Under the pieces are notes generated by a model. That model saw only the letters and a list, made by a program, of their open reading frames with translations, was not told the origin of the DNA and did not search any database. Both the position numbers and the translations under genes were made by a program. Below, piece after piece: positions 1 through 12,886 of a stretch of 64,000 nucleotides of DNA. Source of the stretch: Hemerocallis citrina (Eukaryota; Streptophyta; Magnoliopsida; Asparagales; Asphodelaceae); the NCBI GenBank assembly GCA_017893485.1, contig JACEHZ010000372.1:682001-746000 (forward strand), written 5' to 3'. Numbering within the stretch: position 1 is the stretch's first letter; the number at the start of each line of letters is the position of its first letter.

Positions 1-295
1 TTGAACGTAGAACTTGTTGTTTGTTCCCAGTAAGTTTGTAGATGCAACTCTACAAAAAGTTTGGATGGAGAGCGTGCTGTTTTGCGCCTAGCAAGTTTGT
101 AGAGGCAACTCTATGCCGGAGTTGGACATTTGACCTTGTTGTTTGTTCCCAACAAGTTTGTAGAGGCAACTCTATGACAGAATAGAACGTTGAACTCATT
201 GTATGGAGTTAATGAGTTGTCTGGGGATGCTTGAGCGAAGAGTGAGGGATTGAACTTGGTGTATGAAGATAACAAGTTATTTGACGAAACTTGAG
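1..295. repeat. Tandem-repeat tail of relic Tat-like element (part 1)
   Basis: Degenerate ~60-bp units share the core AAGTTTGTAGAGGCAACTC (near 32, 93 and 154), followed by units with a 'GAACT..TTGTATG..TTAATGAGTT' theme. The same themes resume at 3729 after the inserted solo LTR and again at 17770 after the Tekay-like element. In the intact Tat-like element of this window a comparable repeat array lies just 3' of pol, so I infer this is the 3' untranslated repeat array of the minus-strand relic whose gag lies at 18.5-20.7 kb. The element continues beyond the left edge. Confidence 0.6.
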
Positions 296-681
296 TGTCA
301 CGCCCCGCTTCCCAAAAATATAGAATACGAGCACGTAAGATTGGCCCAGCGAATGACTAACGTCATCCATAAGTTGTTTATCCGATCAACTCAATAATAT
401 AATCAATACAGAACAATTGCGCAGACAATAATAATCTCATGAGCAATAATACTTGGAATAAACAATATGAGATATCCAAATACAATAAACCAACATCTGG
501 AAACAATAATAAAATTCGGGTCATAAGCCCAATACAATAATAATCCAACCATAAGTGGATAATAAGTCTCGATACATTAAGTTTGATAAAACAATAAGCA
601 ATTAAAAGCATTAAAATCTTCAGAATCTTTGTTCTCCAATCCCAGCAGGTAATTCTCTTTTATTACCTGTGAACACTTCAT

Positions 682-2503
682 CTAAAAAGAGAAGAAAAAT
701 TGTTCTTAGAGCAAGTCATGGACAGCAAGTAGAGAAAGCAAGGAACAATGAAATAACGGTATAACAATGAATTCAATGGATCCATAGGAATCAATAACAT
801 TGGACGTAATAATCAATATTACGGTAATCGATGCAATGGTTATAAACAATGATTCAATATTTGATAACAACATTCAATGATCAATAACAATAATACTTAG
901 GCAATATTTGATATCAGTAGGAACAATGAGGGACAATATGCAGTGTCGATATCGTGTCAATTCTTAAATCTATTAATTTCATCCTAACTAATGCACGTAC
1001 TACTGCATCCCATACTACAGGTCCGATGCATACAATCAATGTCGATTTAGAATTAAGTGAAAGATTCTATAGATCATGTACTCAGCAACGATAATCAATA
1101 TTCAATGCACAATACGGTCTTCGGCAACGATACAATACACGATTGATTGGCTTACGGCCATAATCCACAATCACATGATAAAACAATAGCCGGAATAATA
1201 TTTAGGGAAACACGGGCCCCTCCTCCGAGTACAGTCATTATATCATCAACTACTCTAGTCAATCCCTAAAACCTCGGCTTGTTAACAATTTTTATCGATA
1301 CAACAATACAATACCATATGTAATCTAGAGACATTAGATGAACGATAGCAACAATAGGGGAACAATAGGATGATAACTTGAATTAGACAATTGGAAACAT
1401 GAATGAAAATAGGTTATTAGGATCATGCAACGTAACACACATACGTTAATTCATACAATACTACGATATAGGAACAATTAATCTATTAAAAATTGAAAAG
1501 TGAAATTCTGGACAGCAAGAGTGGTTTGTACAAAAATGCAGTTTCCTGCTATTTCAGGATTCAAAAACTAAATCCGTCAGAAGTTATAGAAACTAGACTT
1601 CCACACGATTCCAACGCATATTTAAAGTTCAAAATTTGACAACAGTAGCTAGTTCAATCACACTTTTCTTTACAGATTTTATGTACAGGCAGAAATTTGA
1701 CATCATGTTATTTTATTTTTAGAATCAACAAAAACTCAATATTAAATTCATTAAATATATTTATTAGACTCCTAAACATGATCATTAACAATCTGGAAAT
1801 TATCAGAGCAAAATTTTATCATTTGATCAGCCTTTTTACTATTTAAACATGAAACATACAAGAATCTGAAAATTTAAAAGTAAAAACACAGCTGTAGTAA
1901 AATGGGCATAACTTTTGCTACACAACTCGGAATTTAAAAATTCAAGATGTTCTGCAAAGTAGAAATATAAGTCTACAATTCTTATTCAGAAAGTGATTTA
2001 TTTTAAGATCATTTACTGGGTCTAAAATAACAGAAAAAAGACAGCCAGCAAGCAACATACAGGTTTTAGGGTATTTTTCTTAAAATAAATTAATTAAATA
2101 TGATGGGTATCAATTCTATAGTCGATAAACTTCTCAATCAGCATGATGAGTGCAATAACATGATGAGTAAAAATAAAATCACATACATACACTAATTTAA
2201 CATCAATCAACAACAATCGATCAATCAAACATACAACCTAGCAATTTTTACTACAATCAATTCATTGTGTCGTGACTATATGTGTAACCCTATTATCAAT
2301 TCTAAATGAATGCATGAATATTCAATCTTTGGAGTCAAAAGTGGCATGATGCCAAGAATATTGGGGTTAGCTCGTGTAAACCCTCAATAGACCCAACGAA
2401 GATAATCAATACAATGATATGATAACGAATAGGATCTACTTGCAAGAATTTCAATAAAACTTGAATCTGATACGATGTACAATTCAAGAGGACAATAACT
2501 TGC
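682..2503 (-). other. Predicted intron inside the LTR (family A, minus)
   Basis: On the minus strand the leader ends ATCAG|GCAAGT (a GC-type donor at 2503) and an acceptor CTCTTTTTAG|ATGAAG occurs with last intron base 682. The interval is 1822 bp and U-rich on its sense strand. Donor and acceptor are at the same places in the other family A copy at 31168-33132. Splicing is predicted, not shown. Confidence 0.5.
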
Positions 2504-3067
2504 CTGATAGATGGTAAAAACGAATACCAAGAATAACAGGATGAGAATCCCGGGCGACGAATCCATGAACACACAATTTTACAACAGCAATATACGTGCA
2601 AAAGAGAACCCAAACAAAATAGCACAAAGAGACAACAGCAACGTCAGTAATGGAAAGGGGGGCAGGGGCTCGTCAGTGGCGTCGAGGGTGGCGTCGACGA
2701 CGGCGACCCAGGGCAGGCGGCGGCGGCGCTCGCGCTGGCATCGACAAAATAGGGGTAAACAGCAGCTGGTTCGGGATTGGGTTCTACTCTGTGGCGGCGC
2801 TGGGGTGAGCGGGAAGGTGGAGGATCGGGGGGGTCTGCTAGTGGTCGATTGGAGGGGTCGCCAGAGGAGGGTGGCGATGGAGGAGGTGGTTGCCGGAGTA
2901 GGCCGGAGAAGAAGAAGTTTGGGCGGGAACGGGAACAGAAACAGTGAGGTCGGGGAGAGAGAGAGGAGAGAGGAGAGAGGAGAGAGAAAGAGATGACGGC
3001 TAAAAATTTTGTTTTTGTGTTTTTAGGGTTTTAATAATGTGCAATTTTTAGGGTTTGCATTGGAGTT

Positions 3068-3080
3068 GTATTTATAGGGT
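3068..3080 (-). promoter_or_regulatory. LTR TATA box (family A, minus)
   Basis: The minus strand reads CCCTATAAATACA. It lies ~650 bp inside the LTR start and just upstream of telomere-like TAGGGTTT motifs and the G+C-rich leader, the arrangement expected of an LTR core promoter. Confidence 0.55.
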
Positions 3081-3728
3081 ACAATTAGGGTGTTGGGTTA
3101 GTGGTTTCGGATCGAATAATAGTGGTTTAGGGTCAAGAACAATAAAAATTGAGTTTTGGGTTCAACAAGAGATGGGTTTGAAGACAATAGAGTTTAAATA
3201 AAATAATCACAACCTAATACAATAAAATCCACAAGATACATAGCCCAACAAAAAGAGAAAATAGTTCATTAACAAAAATTTTAATCCAATTAGATAAATA
3301 AATAATACAAAATGAAAAGAATATAAGTTGGGCTTTAAAATAAATTGGAATTCGCCAAAAAAATTAGATCAAGTACGAAAATAAAATAATTCGATAAATG
3401 AACTTTAAATAGATAATCAAGAAGTAACAATTAATAATCATAATCATAATAATTATAAAATTATACACAAAATAATATTAGGGTTTAAATTTTTTATTAA
3501 AATAATCCAAGAATAATAATATATTTGATTTTGGACTCAAATATAAATAGTCGATTAATAAGAAATAGAAGTAAGATTAAAATACATCGTTATTCGAAAT
3601 GAATATAATTTTTGATTAGAAAACACTTTAACAAAAGATCTGAAATCAATTGAGCAAAAAATAAATTTATAAAAATCAAATTATAGAAAATACATGAAAA
3701 ATACTTATTAGCGGAAATGGGGGTTACA

Positions 3729-4675
3729 TTGAGCGAAGAGCAGGACATTGAACTCGTTGTATCGAGTTAATGAGTCATTGACGGAGCTCGAGTGAAGAGC
3801 GAGGTGTGAAACTCGTTGTATGGGTTAATGAGTTATTGACAGAGCTCGAGCAATGGGTGGAGCGCTGAACTCATTGCTTGAGGTTGATGAGTTGTGGGTG
3901 TTCAAAGTCTTCTTAATATTGAAAGGAAGTCCTTGGCATTTGTTCAGCGTTGAAGTAATTTCGTTCTTCTTTTGCTGGCAAGTTTTCGTGTACACCGAAT
4001 GAGGTCCTCGGGACGTCAATCTTGCTTTCCTTCAATACAAGTTGTGCTTGACAGAGTTGGGACTTGTCCATTTTGTACTTAGCTAGTTATAAGAGCACCT
4101 CTAGGAGGGAGTTGGACTCCGAACTTGCTGTATGGGTCTTTAATGAATTGTGAGAGTCATTTCAAGTGATGACTTGAGCTCCAAGCTTGCTTATTTGCAG
4201 GTTTGCTGGAGCAACTGTAATGCATGATTATGGACTTTAATCCGTCTATAAGGGTTTTAATAAGTTTCAGAAACATATTGAATGAAGAGATGAGCTTTGA
4301 ACTTTCTTGTTTGCAGGTTGTTAAAGCAACTCCGAGCCATGGGTATGGATTCTGAACTTGTTGTTTTAAGGGTTTAACAGGTTGCAAGATCATATAGAAT
4401 GGCTAGTAAAGTTCTGAACATGCTTGATCGCAGGTTGCTAGATCAACTCCGAGCCATGCGTATGGACTCCGAACTTTTTGTTGAAGGGTTTAACGAGTTG
4501 CAAGAGCAGATCAAATGACGAGTTGAGCTCTGACCATGCTTGATTGTGGGTTGCTAAAGCTACTCTGAGCCATGGGTATGGACTCCGAACTTGTCGTCGA
4601 CGAGTTTAGAGAGTTGCAGGAGCAGGTCAAATGGCGAGTTGAGATCTGAACGTGCTTGATTACAGGTTGTTAAAG
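3729..4675. repeat. Tandem-repeat tail of relic Tat-like element (part 2)
   Basis: Continuation of the array at 1-295. The first part repeats units around 'GAACTCGTTGTAT..GTTAATGAGTT'. The second part repeats a 116-117 bp unit containing GAGCCATGGGTATGGACTCC (near 4334, 4451 and 4567). The 113-bp array at 40240-40740 in the intact Tat-like element has the similar core GGACTCCGAAC. The last five bases (TAAAG, 4671-4675) are the target-site duplication of the Tekay-like element. Confidence 0.65.
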
Positions 4676-5181
4676 TGTAACCCCTATTTTTCATTTTATG
4701 TATTTTTGGATGTTATTTTTTTTTGGGTATTTATTCATTTTGCATTTCTCTGTCTCTTTTTGAACCGTGTATTAGATCTTCATTATCAATATTTTCATCT
4801 ATTTGAATTGCCGCCTTGCCTCCACGATGCCTCAGCACCAGCCCTTACTTTCGTCCTTCTCCTCCCAACGCCGCATCAGACAACAGCAACAATAGCAGCA
4901 GCGCTAGCCAGCGCAGCCTCTGTCCGTTGTCGTCCCGCCGTGTGCCACCGTCCGTCCACCCATCACAGTGCACCAGCTGCTCTTGGTCCTTGGGTGCGTG
5001 TGTTGATCTCCGAGCACACCCCAGCTATTTCCCTCTCTCTCTTTTGTGTGCATGTGTTGATCTCGGGTATTGGATTGTGTTCGTGATCGATTGTTCGTGG
5101 TTGTTCGTTCGTTTGATATCGTGCCTGGGAACCCGTTCCCGTTATTTTTGTCTCCTCATCGTTTTTGGCATCAATCTCTAG

Positions 5182-7300
5182 GCAAGTAACTTGTATTTCT
5201 TTTTGTTGTATAATACAAGTACTAAATACCGCATGTAGTGTAGTTGCTTCAAGATCTATTCCCATGAAATCCCTTGTTTGATCTTGTCTCTAGTTGTTGA
5301 TCCATTCTTAGTTTTCTCGTACACACATGACATGAAATAACTTAGATCTAATAAATTTTTGATGTATACATGCATGTTATTCGTAATTTATGAGGTGTTG
5401 TATGATCTTGTATGTTTGATGTGTTAGTGGTAGTATAACTTGTTATAGACTTGTGAAATACCCTATACCATGTTGCTTGGACATCTAGTATACCATATTT
5501 TGTGTTTTATTATAATTTGGATGTGTTACATATGAACTATTTGATTTTATGCATGAAGAAGATTTCTGTTTTTAATTGTGATCATGTTTTTGTTCAGTAT
5601 TTTAGACCTTATTAAGGTCAGTATATGAAAATTATTTGTGAATATGAATTAAAGAGAATTTTGTCTACTTTTCAGAATTTCTGACAGATCTCAGTTTCGA
5701 TTTGTGAGTTGCAAGTTATTGTTGTTTTACTACAGATGTGTAGAAAATTCCAGATTATGATTTATATGAATTCTGTATAGTTATTTATTTTTTTACTGAT
5801 GCTAAAGATAATATTTTGATGCAACATTTTTCTGAGTACAACTAGAATTGATTGGGATTAACCTCTAATTTTTGTGGATTTAATTGATAACTTTTATAAC
5901 CTATTCTATGCTTGCAAACAACTACTATACTTGTAGAATTTTCATGCAGTTCAGTAAAGAACCTAAATTTCAACCTGATTCTATTTGCTGTTTATAAAAA
6001 AATTGGAATATGAAATGTAGCTTACTGTATCTATTTTATCACCCTTTTGACGGTTTTCGATTTAGACTTATATTTTGTAATCTATTGCTGTTTTAGTACT
6101 GCTGTGTTTATGATTTCAGATTTACAAACTTGCTGTATCTTTACTGTACTCTGATTTTATTTGACTATACTATCCATATTTGAATATTATGAAATTATAG
6201 TTTCTGATACTAGACATACTAGGGAATACCCCAAATGTTTCTTGGATTTAATCAGTAAGTTTTTATACCGTTTTCCTGCTTATGAATACAAACTTCTGAT
6301 TTCTGACTGAACATATTTTCTGGATACAATTATGTTTTGAGTCCGATTTTTGTGAATTACCCTATGACTTGTATATATTTGCTGGATTCGGCCGGGAGTC
6401 TACTTTCTAGTTTTTCTGATGGATCCAGATTTGCATGTCCGTGGCAACGGAAATCCCATATTTGGTGCAGTACTGTCTTACTGTCCAGAACTAGAATTTT
6501 CGTTGCCTTAGTCTAGTTTGAGTCATTTGTCACCCGTTTGTGTCCTTTGTTCAACTTGTACTTATTTCTTGTCATCTTACCATGTTTCTTGACTTGTTTG
6601 GGTACGTCCATGCTTGCTTGAATAATAATAATAAGAAACTAAGCTGGGGTTTTAAGGAAAAGATCTAATAGTGAAAAATACAAAAATATGTACTCGGAAG
6701 AGGATTCATAGATCCTACTTGGTTATTTGGAGCTTGATACTTGGTTATTTGGAGCTTGACACATGATTACTTGACACTTGCACACCTGACACATAATACT
6801 TGGTTACTTGGAGCTTGATACTTGTTACTTGGAGTTTGTCCCTTAGTACACTGCCCTCTATGATCCACTATGAAATCTAAAACATAAACTGTATGAATGT
6901 AGCAACCATGTGGTAAAAATCTGGGACGCATGAAGTGCTACCTAGATAGGACTAGATACAAGACTTTAACATGATCACTTGACACTTGCTACTTGTTACT
7001 TGTACATGATACTTGACACTTGTTACTCGTTACTCATTTAGATGATACTTGTTTACTTGACACTTGTTACATGCCACTTGCACTAGTTCATCTTGCCATG
7101 CTAGTTGTTACTGTTTCTTGACTTAGAGTTAGTTGTTCTATTTTGTTGTTACATCATTTTCATGCTATACTTGCTTCCGCTGTTACTCTATTCTTGTTTA
7201 TCTTTTCGGTACTTGTTGCCTGCACTACAAGCGGCCCGTAACTTGCATTGACGGCCGTTTTGTTTCTCTTCCATTTTTTCTGCAATTTGTTAAATTGCAG
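5182..7300 (+). other. Predicted intron inside the 5' LTR
   Basis: The leader ends CAATCTCTAG|GCAAGT (GC-type donor at 5182) and an acceptor AAATTGCAG|ATTATGG ends at 7300, giving 2119 bp. The interval is strongly T-rich, as plant introns are. The right LTR has the same pair at 15261 and 17392. The exon after the acceptor begins with a short ATG frame. Confidence 0.5.
6899..6941 (+). other. Conserved hairpin box in LTR
   Basis: GTAGCA..CATG (6899-6910) can pair with CATG..TGCTAC (ending 6941), leaving an ~18-base loop. Nearly the same box is present at 16981-17023 (one G-U pair), at 11638-11679 on the minus strand (perfect arms) and at 32774-32816 (one mismatch), in three different LTR families. 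Its function is unknown. Confidence 0.5.
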
Positions 7301-7697
7301 ATTATGGTGATCAGCTTCCCGATGAAGTAGGTGATTAGAGATTCTAGTTGGCTGGAGTTCTTGTTATATCTATTTATTTCTTATTACTTATCTTGAATAA
7401 TTGTACTTGGTTAAATGGATATTTGTATTGGGCTTTTTGTCCCAGACTTGTGTTTTGTTCCAGACTTGATTATTTGAAATTCGGTATTCTTGTTTCTTTT
7501 CAAGTAATCTTGTTGACTATATTGATTCAGTTATGCATGCGTGGTTGACTATTCTTCTTGTATCTTTCTTGTTTATACTCGTGCTTTTTGTAAAGATCCT
7601 GACATCTTATGAATGGTGAAAGTCATTCACTAGACTTAGTTATGTATCCGTATTCCGTATCTCCTTTTTAGAAAGCGGGGCGTTAGAGGGTTTTTAG

Positions 7698-7709
7698 TGG
7701 TATCAGATC
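7698..7709 (+). other. Primer-binding site, initiator-Met tRNA type
   Basis: TGGTATCAGATC starts 10 bases after the 5' LTR end and differs by one base from the common plant primer-binding site complementary to the 3' end of initiator methionine tRNA. It would prime minus-strand DNA synthesis. Confidence 0.8.
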
Positions 7710-8103
7710 CTAGGTTTGGCTAATGTATTAGCTTGACTAATATGTTAGACAAGTTTGGCTTGATCAAGGATTGGCTCAACAGTACACAGACCATGCAGTA
7801 ACGTGAATAAATTATAATCAACTTGATCTGGATACTAGTCTTGTTCCGTTCATTTGATCTCTCATTATTGAATCCCTTGATTCCTTATTTCTTCCGTCCT
7901 CTTTGAGTGATATCTTATTGCGTATAAATTCATTCTTCCGTACCCGTATTCTTTTGATTCAGGTGTGTTCCATTCTTTTCTTTCTTGCTTGGTTTATTGA
8001 TCGGCATCGCTGGATCTACTACGACATGTCAGAGGGTTGGAACATTATCACAGGTGGAGGTGTTGTCATTTGTTCTTGGGAGTGCAGATAGAGTCTCGTA
8101 GTT
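7710..8103 (+). other. Leader without gag (deleted region)
   Basis: Between the primer-binding site and the protease remnant there are only ~390 bp. A chromovirus normally carries several hundred gag codons here. I find no capsid-like or zinc-knuckle sequence, so gag and the start of protease have been lost by deletion. Confidence 0.6.
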
Positions 8104-9856
8104 ATTGGCTGCGCAGATTTCAAGGCCGACCTGATTGTAATTGAGAATTTAGGATTCGACGTCATTCTCGGTATGGACTGGTTGGGTGAATTCCACGCCA
8201 TCATTGATTGCCGTGCCAAGAAAGTTGTGTACCGAATCCCAGATCGCACAGAGTTTGAGTTTCATGTCGGGGAGACACCCCTTGGCCGAGCTAAGACTGC
8301 AGTTGATCAGGCGAATTGTGCGATAGAATTGCACTTAGGCTGTAAGGCTGCACCTCTAGTAGTGCGGGAATTCTTGAATGTCTTTCCAGAGGAGTTGCCT
8401 GGCTTACCCCCTGATAGGGATGTGGAGTTTGGTATTGAAGTTCATTCTGGTATGATGCCTATATCGAAGAGTCCCTATAGGATGGCACCAGTTGAGCTAG
8501 CAGAGCTTAAGGTGCAGATTCAGGAGTTGCTTGATTTGGGGTTTATCAGACCCCGTATTTCGCCGTGGGGTGCTCCAGTCCTTTTTGTCAAAAAGAAGGA
8601 CGGTAGTCGTAGATAGTGCGTTGATTATCGGGAACTGAACAGTGGTACTGTGAAGAACCGGTATTTGCTGCCCAGGATCGATGACTTATTTGATCAGTTG
8701 AGTGGAGCAGCTATTTTCTCGAAGTTGAATCTTCGTTCTGGGTATCATCAGGTCAAGGTGAAGGCGACTTATGTACAGAAGACTGCATTCAGGACCAGAT
8801 ATGAGCACTATGAGTATCTTGTGATGCCGTTCAGGGTCACAAATGTGCCAACTGTATTCATGAGCTTATGAACAGGGTCTTTTCCCAGTTTCTGGATAGA
8901 TTTGTGGTGGTCTTCATTGATAACATTCTCGTGTATTCTCAGAATCGAGAGGATCATGCCGAGCATCTTAGGTTGGTTCTGCAGACTTTTAGGGAGAATC
9001 AGCTCTGTGGGAAACTCAGCATGTGTGAGTTCTGGCTCGACATAGTTACCTTCTTGGGGCACATTATCTTGGGTTGTGGTATCTCAGTGGATCCGTCCAA
9101 GGTTGAAGCTGCGAAGGATTAGCCAGTTCCCAAGTTAGTTTCAGAGGTAAGGAGTTTCCTTGGTTTAGTTGGCTATTATCGGAAATTCGTCCAAGATTTT
9201 TCGAAGTTAGCAGAGCCTTTGACGAAGCTGACAGGGAAGGATCAGAAGTTCTGTTGGTCTGAGGCTTGCAGTGAGGCTTTTGCTGAGTTGAAGAGCAGGT
9301 TGACGTCATCGTCCGTGTTAACTATTCCAAATGGTTCAGGCGGATTTATAGTTCACTGTGATACTTCGGGCAAGGGTCTTGGAGCAGTTCTGATACAGAA
9401 GGGTCAAGTTGTTGCTTATGCATCGAGGCAATTGAGGCTGCATGAGAAGAAATATCCGACTCATGACTTGGAGTTAGCGGCAGTGATCTTTGCTTTGAAG
9501 CTGTGGAGAAACTATTTACTTGGGGACCGAGTGGAGATCTTTACAGACCACAAAACTCTTAAGTACATCTTCACCCAAAAGGAGATGAACATGAGGCAAA
9601 GGCGTTGGTTGAAACTTATGGTCGATTATGACATCAGTTTGCAATACCATCCCGGAAGAGTGAATTTGGTGCCAGATGCTTTGAGCAGGAGACCGACAGC
9701 TATGTTTCTGACTCAGCAGAGAGATTTGGTTAAACAGATGCGGAGGTTGGAGTTGGATGTGTTGTTGCCGAGTTATGATCGGAGTTGTTTGGTGCTTCTG
9801 CTGCAGTCGTCTCTTGTTGATCAGATCAAGGAGGCTCAGGCTAGTGATGAGTAGTT
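8104..9856 (+). pseudogene. Tekay-like pol: protease remnant, reverse transcriptase, RNase H
   Basis: The first residues match the end of a chromovirus aspartic protease (DVILGMDWLGEFHAIIDC near 8157-8212), but the active-site triad is gone. RT follows: FVKKKDGSRR (8585-8613), an in-frame TAG at 8614-8616, then [18 protein letters not shown] and TAFRTRY. A frameshift lies near 8868. The catalytic motif reads FIDN rather than the usual [YF]IDD (near 8917-8928), losing one metal-binding aspartate. Another TAG interrupts near 9121. RNase H follows with [36 protein letters not shown] and RQRRWLKL, ending near 9856. It would copy the element RNA into DNA but cannot be active as it stands. Confidence 0.88.
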
Positions 9857-10801
9857 GCAGGGTTTTAGAGAATAAGTTGAGGCTGGTTCCCGAACGGATA
9901 TATTCACGCTGATGGATCGCTTCATTTTGGGTCCAGGTTGTGTGTCCAGAAGGGTGAAGTTCGTCAGGGTTACTTGAGGAAGCCCACCAGTCATCGTATT
10001 CTATTCATCATGGAGGTACTAAGATGTATCGGGACTTGAAGCTTCATTTCTGGTGGCATGGTATGAAGAGGGATGTGGCTCGGTTTGTGTCTCAGTGTTT
10101 GATCTGCCAACATGAGAAGGCAGAGCATCAGAGAACCGTCAGACTTCTTCAACCGCTTCCTATTCCGTAGTGGAAGTGGGAACACATCACTATAGATTTT
10201 GTGACTGCTTTGCCGAGGAGTCCTAAGGGTCACAATGCCATTTGGGTGATTGTCAACCGGTTGACGAAGAGTGCTCACTTCATTCCCTTCCGAGTCGGAC
10301 AGTCTACTGAGAGCCTAGCAGAGAAGTACATGCGAGAGATCGTCAGACTTCATGGGGTTCCAGTCAGTATTGTATCCGATTGGGATACGAGATTCAGATC
10401 TCAATTTAGGGAGAATCTTTAGAGTGGATTGGGGAGTAAATTGAAGTACAGTACAAATTTTCATCCCCAAACAGATGGAAAGTCAGAGAGGACCATCCAA
10501 ACTCTTGAGGACATGTTGAGGTCCTGTATGCTGCAGTTTGGTGGATCAAGAGAGGACCATTTGCATCTCTTGAGTTCTTGTACAATAACAGCTTTCAGAC
10601 CAGTCTTAAAGTTGCACCGTTCGAGGTACTTTATGGGCGGAAGTGCAGATCACTAGTGTGCTGGGATGACATTGGTGAGAGGAAGCTGTTGGGTCCGGAG
10701 TTGATCACCAGGACAGATGATGCAGTGACTCAGATCATGAAGCATCTTCAGGCAGCTCAGGATAGGCAGAGGCAATGGGTAGATGTCCATCAGAGAGCTT
10801 T
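9857..10801 (+). pseudogene. Tekay-like integrase, zinc-binding domain and catalytic core
   Basis: An HH..CC zinc-binding segment (HHGGTKMYRDLKLHFWW, then CLICQHEKAEHQ at about 10009-10130) precedes the catalytic core: ITIDFVTALPRSPKG, a SDWDTRF segment where the family usually has SDRDTRF, and HPQTDGKSERTIQTLEDM with the final glutamate. In-frame TAG codons occur near 10168 and 10420, and a frameshift near 10577. The frame is cut at 10801 by the nested solo LTR and resumes at 14214. The target duplication GCTTT is at 10797-10801 and 14209-14213. Confidence 0.86.
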
Positions 10802-11166
10802 TTTCACGCCCCGCTTCCCAAAAATATGGAATACGAGCGCGTGACGAAGCCCAACGGATGATTTTAACATCATCCATAAGCTGTAGGATTGACTCAACAT
10901 CACAATAAGAATATAACAAGTTATATATACAACCAAGCATGCATGAATAATATATTAAGCAACAGAAACAATTGAATACACAAGAATAATACCCAAATAG
11001 TTTCAAGTCTGATCAAGTTAGAACTCTGGAACATCAGCTCGTTACAAGTTCTTAAACAGAAAGATTAAATAATTCAAGAAAAACAATTATTCTAATCAAG
11101 TCATTTATCCATTTGAAGACTAAAATCTCTGCTCACTAGTCCCAGCAGGTAGCTTGTCTCCAAAGT

Positions 11167-12886
11167 CTGCTTAATAAATATAAAAGGGAAAAACAGGAAA
11201 AATAAGAGAAAATGCCCTTAGTGCAAGTTAGGGCCACAAATAGTAAAAACGAGTACAAGTAATGTGGGATAAGAATTGGAATCAAGAATGTAACAGAGAT
11301 GCAACAAGTAGTGGAAAACCAAGAACCAACTAGAAAGAGGGACATCTTAGTAAACAGGCTGGGTAACAAATACTAATGGTGAAACAAGTGACAAGTGAAC
11401 CTGTAGGGTATCTAACTTCAAGTGACAAGTCTCAAGTCTAGCGTCAAGTAACAAGTGCCAAGTCTAGTGTCAAATATTATATTCAAGTGCCAAGTCTCAA
11501 GTAACAAGTTTTCAAGTATCAAGTAACAAGTGAACAAGTATCGAGTTCAAGTTTCATGTATCAAGTTTCATGTGTCAAGTTATCAAGTATCGAGTAAGCA
11601 TGTGTCATGTTCAAGTCTAGTAGTTATTACTATCTAGGTAGCACTTCATGCATCCATACTTTTACTACATGGTTGCTACAGTCAAATCAGTTACGTTTAG
11701 ACCTAGTAATGGAGTTTATAGGGCGATGTACTCAGGTATCAAGTATCAATCAAGCCATGCTCATGAATCGGGTAATCATATAACTAGTTCATGTGTCAAG
11801 TCATAACAAGACAAGTCATGAATCATACATATACTAGTTCATGGATCAATAATGCACTAGTCTATGAATCGATTTATAATATACTAGTTCATGAATCAAA
11901 TAATATACTAGTTCATGAATCGAATAATAATATACTAGTTCATGAGACATGTATCAAGTGCGAAACACGGGCCCCCTTCCGAGTACACTTACCTATATTG
12001 TCCACCATTATGGTCATTCCCTTAACCCTGGCTTATTACTTTTTATTATTTTATCAAGCAAGCCTACATGTGTGCGAAACAAGTCAAATCAGCGAACTAC
12101 ACTACTAATGTGTTCAGGCAGAATTTGTGAATTTGAGTTTAAACATGTGAAACATGGTTGAAATATTGTTAATTAAATCTAAGAAAAATTGGAGATGTCC
12201 TATAGGGTGTCCAGCAACCGCATATAAAATTTCGAGTCAAACACTTACTGTTAACATAGTTAAATTAATTCGCAAAGTAGAGGTGTGCAGCAGTTTTGCG
12301 AATCTGCGTAACCTGACACAGCTGCAGTAAATCTGCAATAACTCCTAGACCGTAAATCGGAATTCAAAAATTCCAGAGGCTATCGACATCTAGAAATCTA
12401 GGGCTACACTTAATGTTTAGGGCTTGGGTTCAGATTCTGGTGTTAAATGGTTCAAAACAGTATAATAAGATCCAGGACAGCAACATGTGGGAATATCTTA
12501 CGAGTATAGGTTACAATGAAAATTGGTGATTAGGCGTCTAGGTTAATGTGTGATATAAATACAGGATAATGGTTGTCAAAACAACAAGTAATAATTGTTT
12601 TTCAAGCCAAATGGGTGCAAGTTCATCAACTACAAGATATAACATATGTCTACAAATCTAGGGCTCCTTAATTTCATGTATCCATGTGTTTAGGAGATAA
12701 GATGAGTCCAAGTAGTTATAATATAATGCAATGAAATTATTGTGACTCTTAAGATTAAGAAATTGATGGGGATTAATATTTGATTAACAACGACAAGTCA
12801 AGGAGGAGTCACAATTTCTAACTATTTGTAGTATTTTCAAGGAATGCTTGTACTAGAACAAAAATGTGTACAAGAGGAATACTTAC
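11167..12886 (-). other. Predicted intron inside the LTR (family B)
   Basis: On the minus strand the leader ends with a canonical donor CAAG|GTAAGT at 12886, where families A and C have the GC-type AG|GCAAGT. An acceptor ATTAAGCAG|ACTTTG ends the interval at 11167. The 1720 bp would be removed. A full GTAAGT in this family at the homologous site is the strongest single argument that the site is a real donor. Confidence 0.55.
11638..11679 (-). other. Conserved hairpin box in LTR (family B)
   Basis: On the minus strand the arms GTAGCA..CATG and CATG..TGCTAC pair without mismatch. The plus strand reads the same arms because they are inverted repeats. It is homologous to the box at 6899-6941. 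Confidence 0.5.

Larger units (their letters stand above)
296..3728 (-). mobile_element. Solo LTR, Tekay/Del-like family A
   Basis: A 3433-bp segment begins TGTCACGCCCC and ends GGGGGTTACA on the plus strand, flanked by a perfect 5-bp duplication TTGAG (291-295 and 3729-3733). It contains no gag-pol, so it is a solo LTR rather than a whole element. Read on the minus strand its first ~90 bases closely match the start of the plus-strand solo LTR at 29713, so both belong to one family. The G+C-rich stretch 2640-2995 lies downstream of the TATA box in the direction of transcription and is read as transcribed leader, not as a protein gene. Confidence 0.88.
4676..7687 (+). repeat. 5' LTR of the Tekay-like element
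   Basis: This LTR of 3012 bp runs from TGTAACCCCT to GGCGTTAGA and is collinear with 14740-17769. It has a G+C-rich leader (about 4800-5150), a long T-rich middle, short direct repeats around ACTTGACACTTGTTAC and TTGGTTATTTGGAGCTTGA (6720-7080), and a conserved hairpin box. Open frames across 4650-5270 and 7130-7550 are not conserved as proteins between the two LTRs and are not genes. Confidence 0.88.

Noticed and set aside
2511..2996. 161-codon plus-strand open frame rich in R and G
   Set aside because: It lies antisense in the G+C-rich leader of a solo LTR, is low complexity and has no domain. The homologous leader in the other family A copy does not keep the frame.
4652..5265. Open frames of 100-144 codons on both strands
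   Set aside because: They cover the LTR leader of the Tekay-like element. The matching frames in the 3' LTR (14727-15195) differ by frameshifts, so they are not protein coding.
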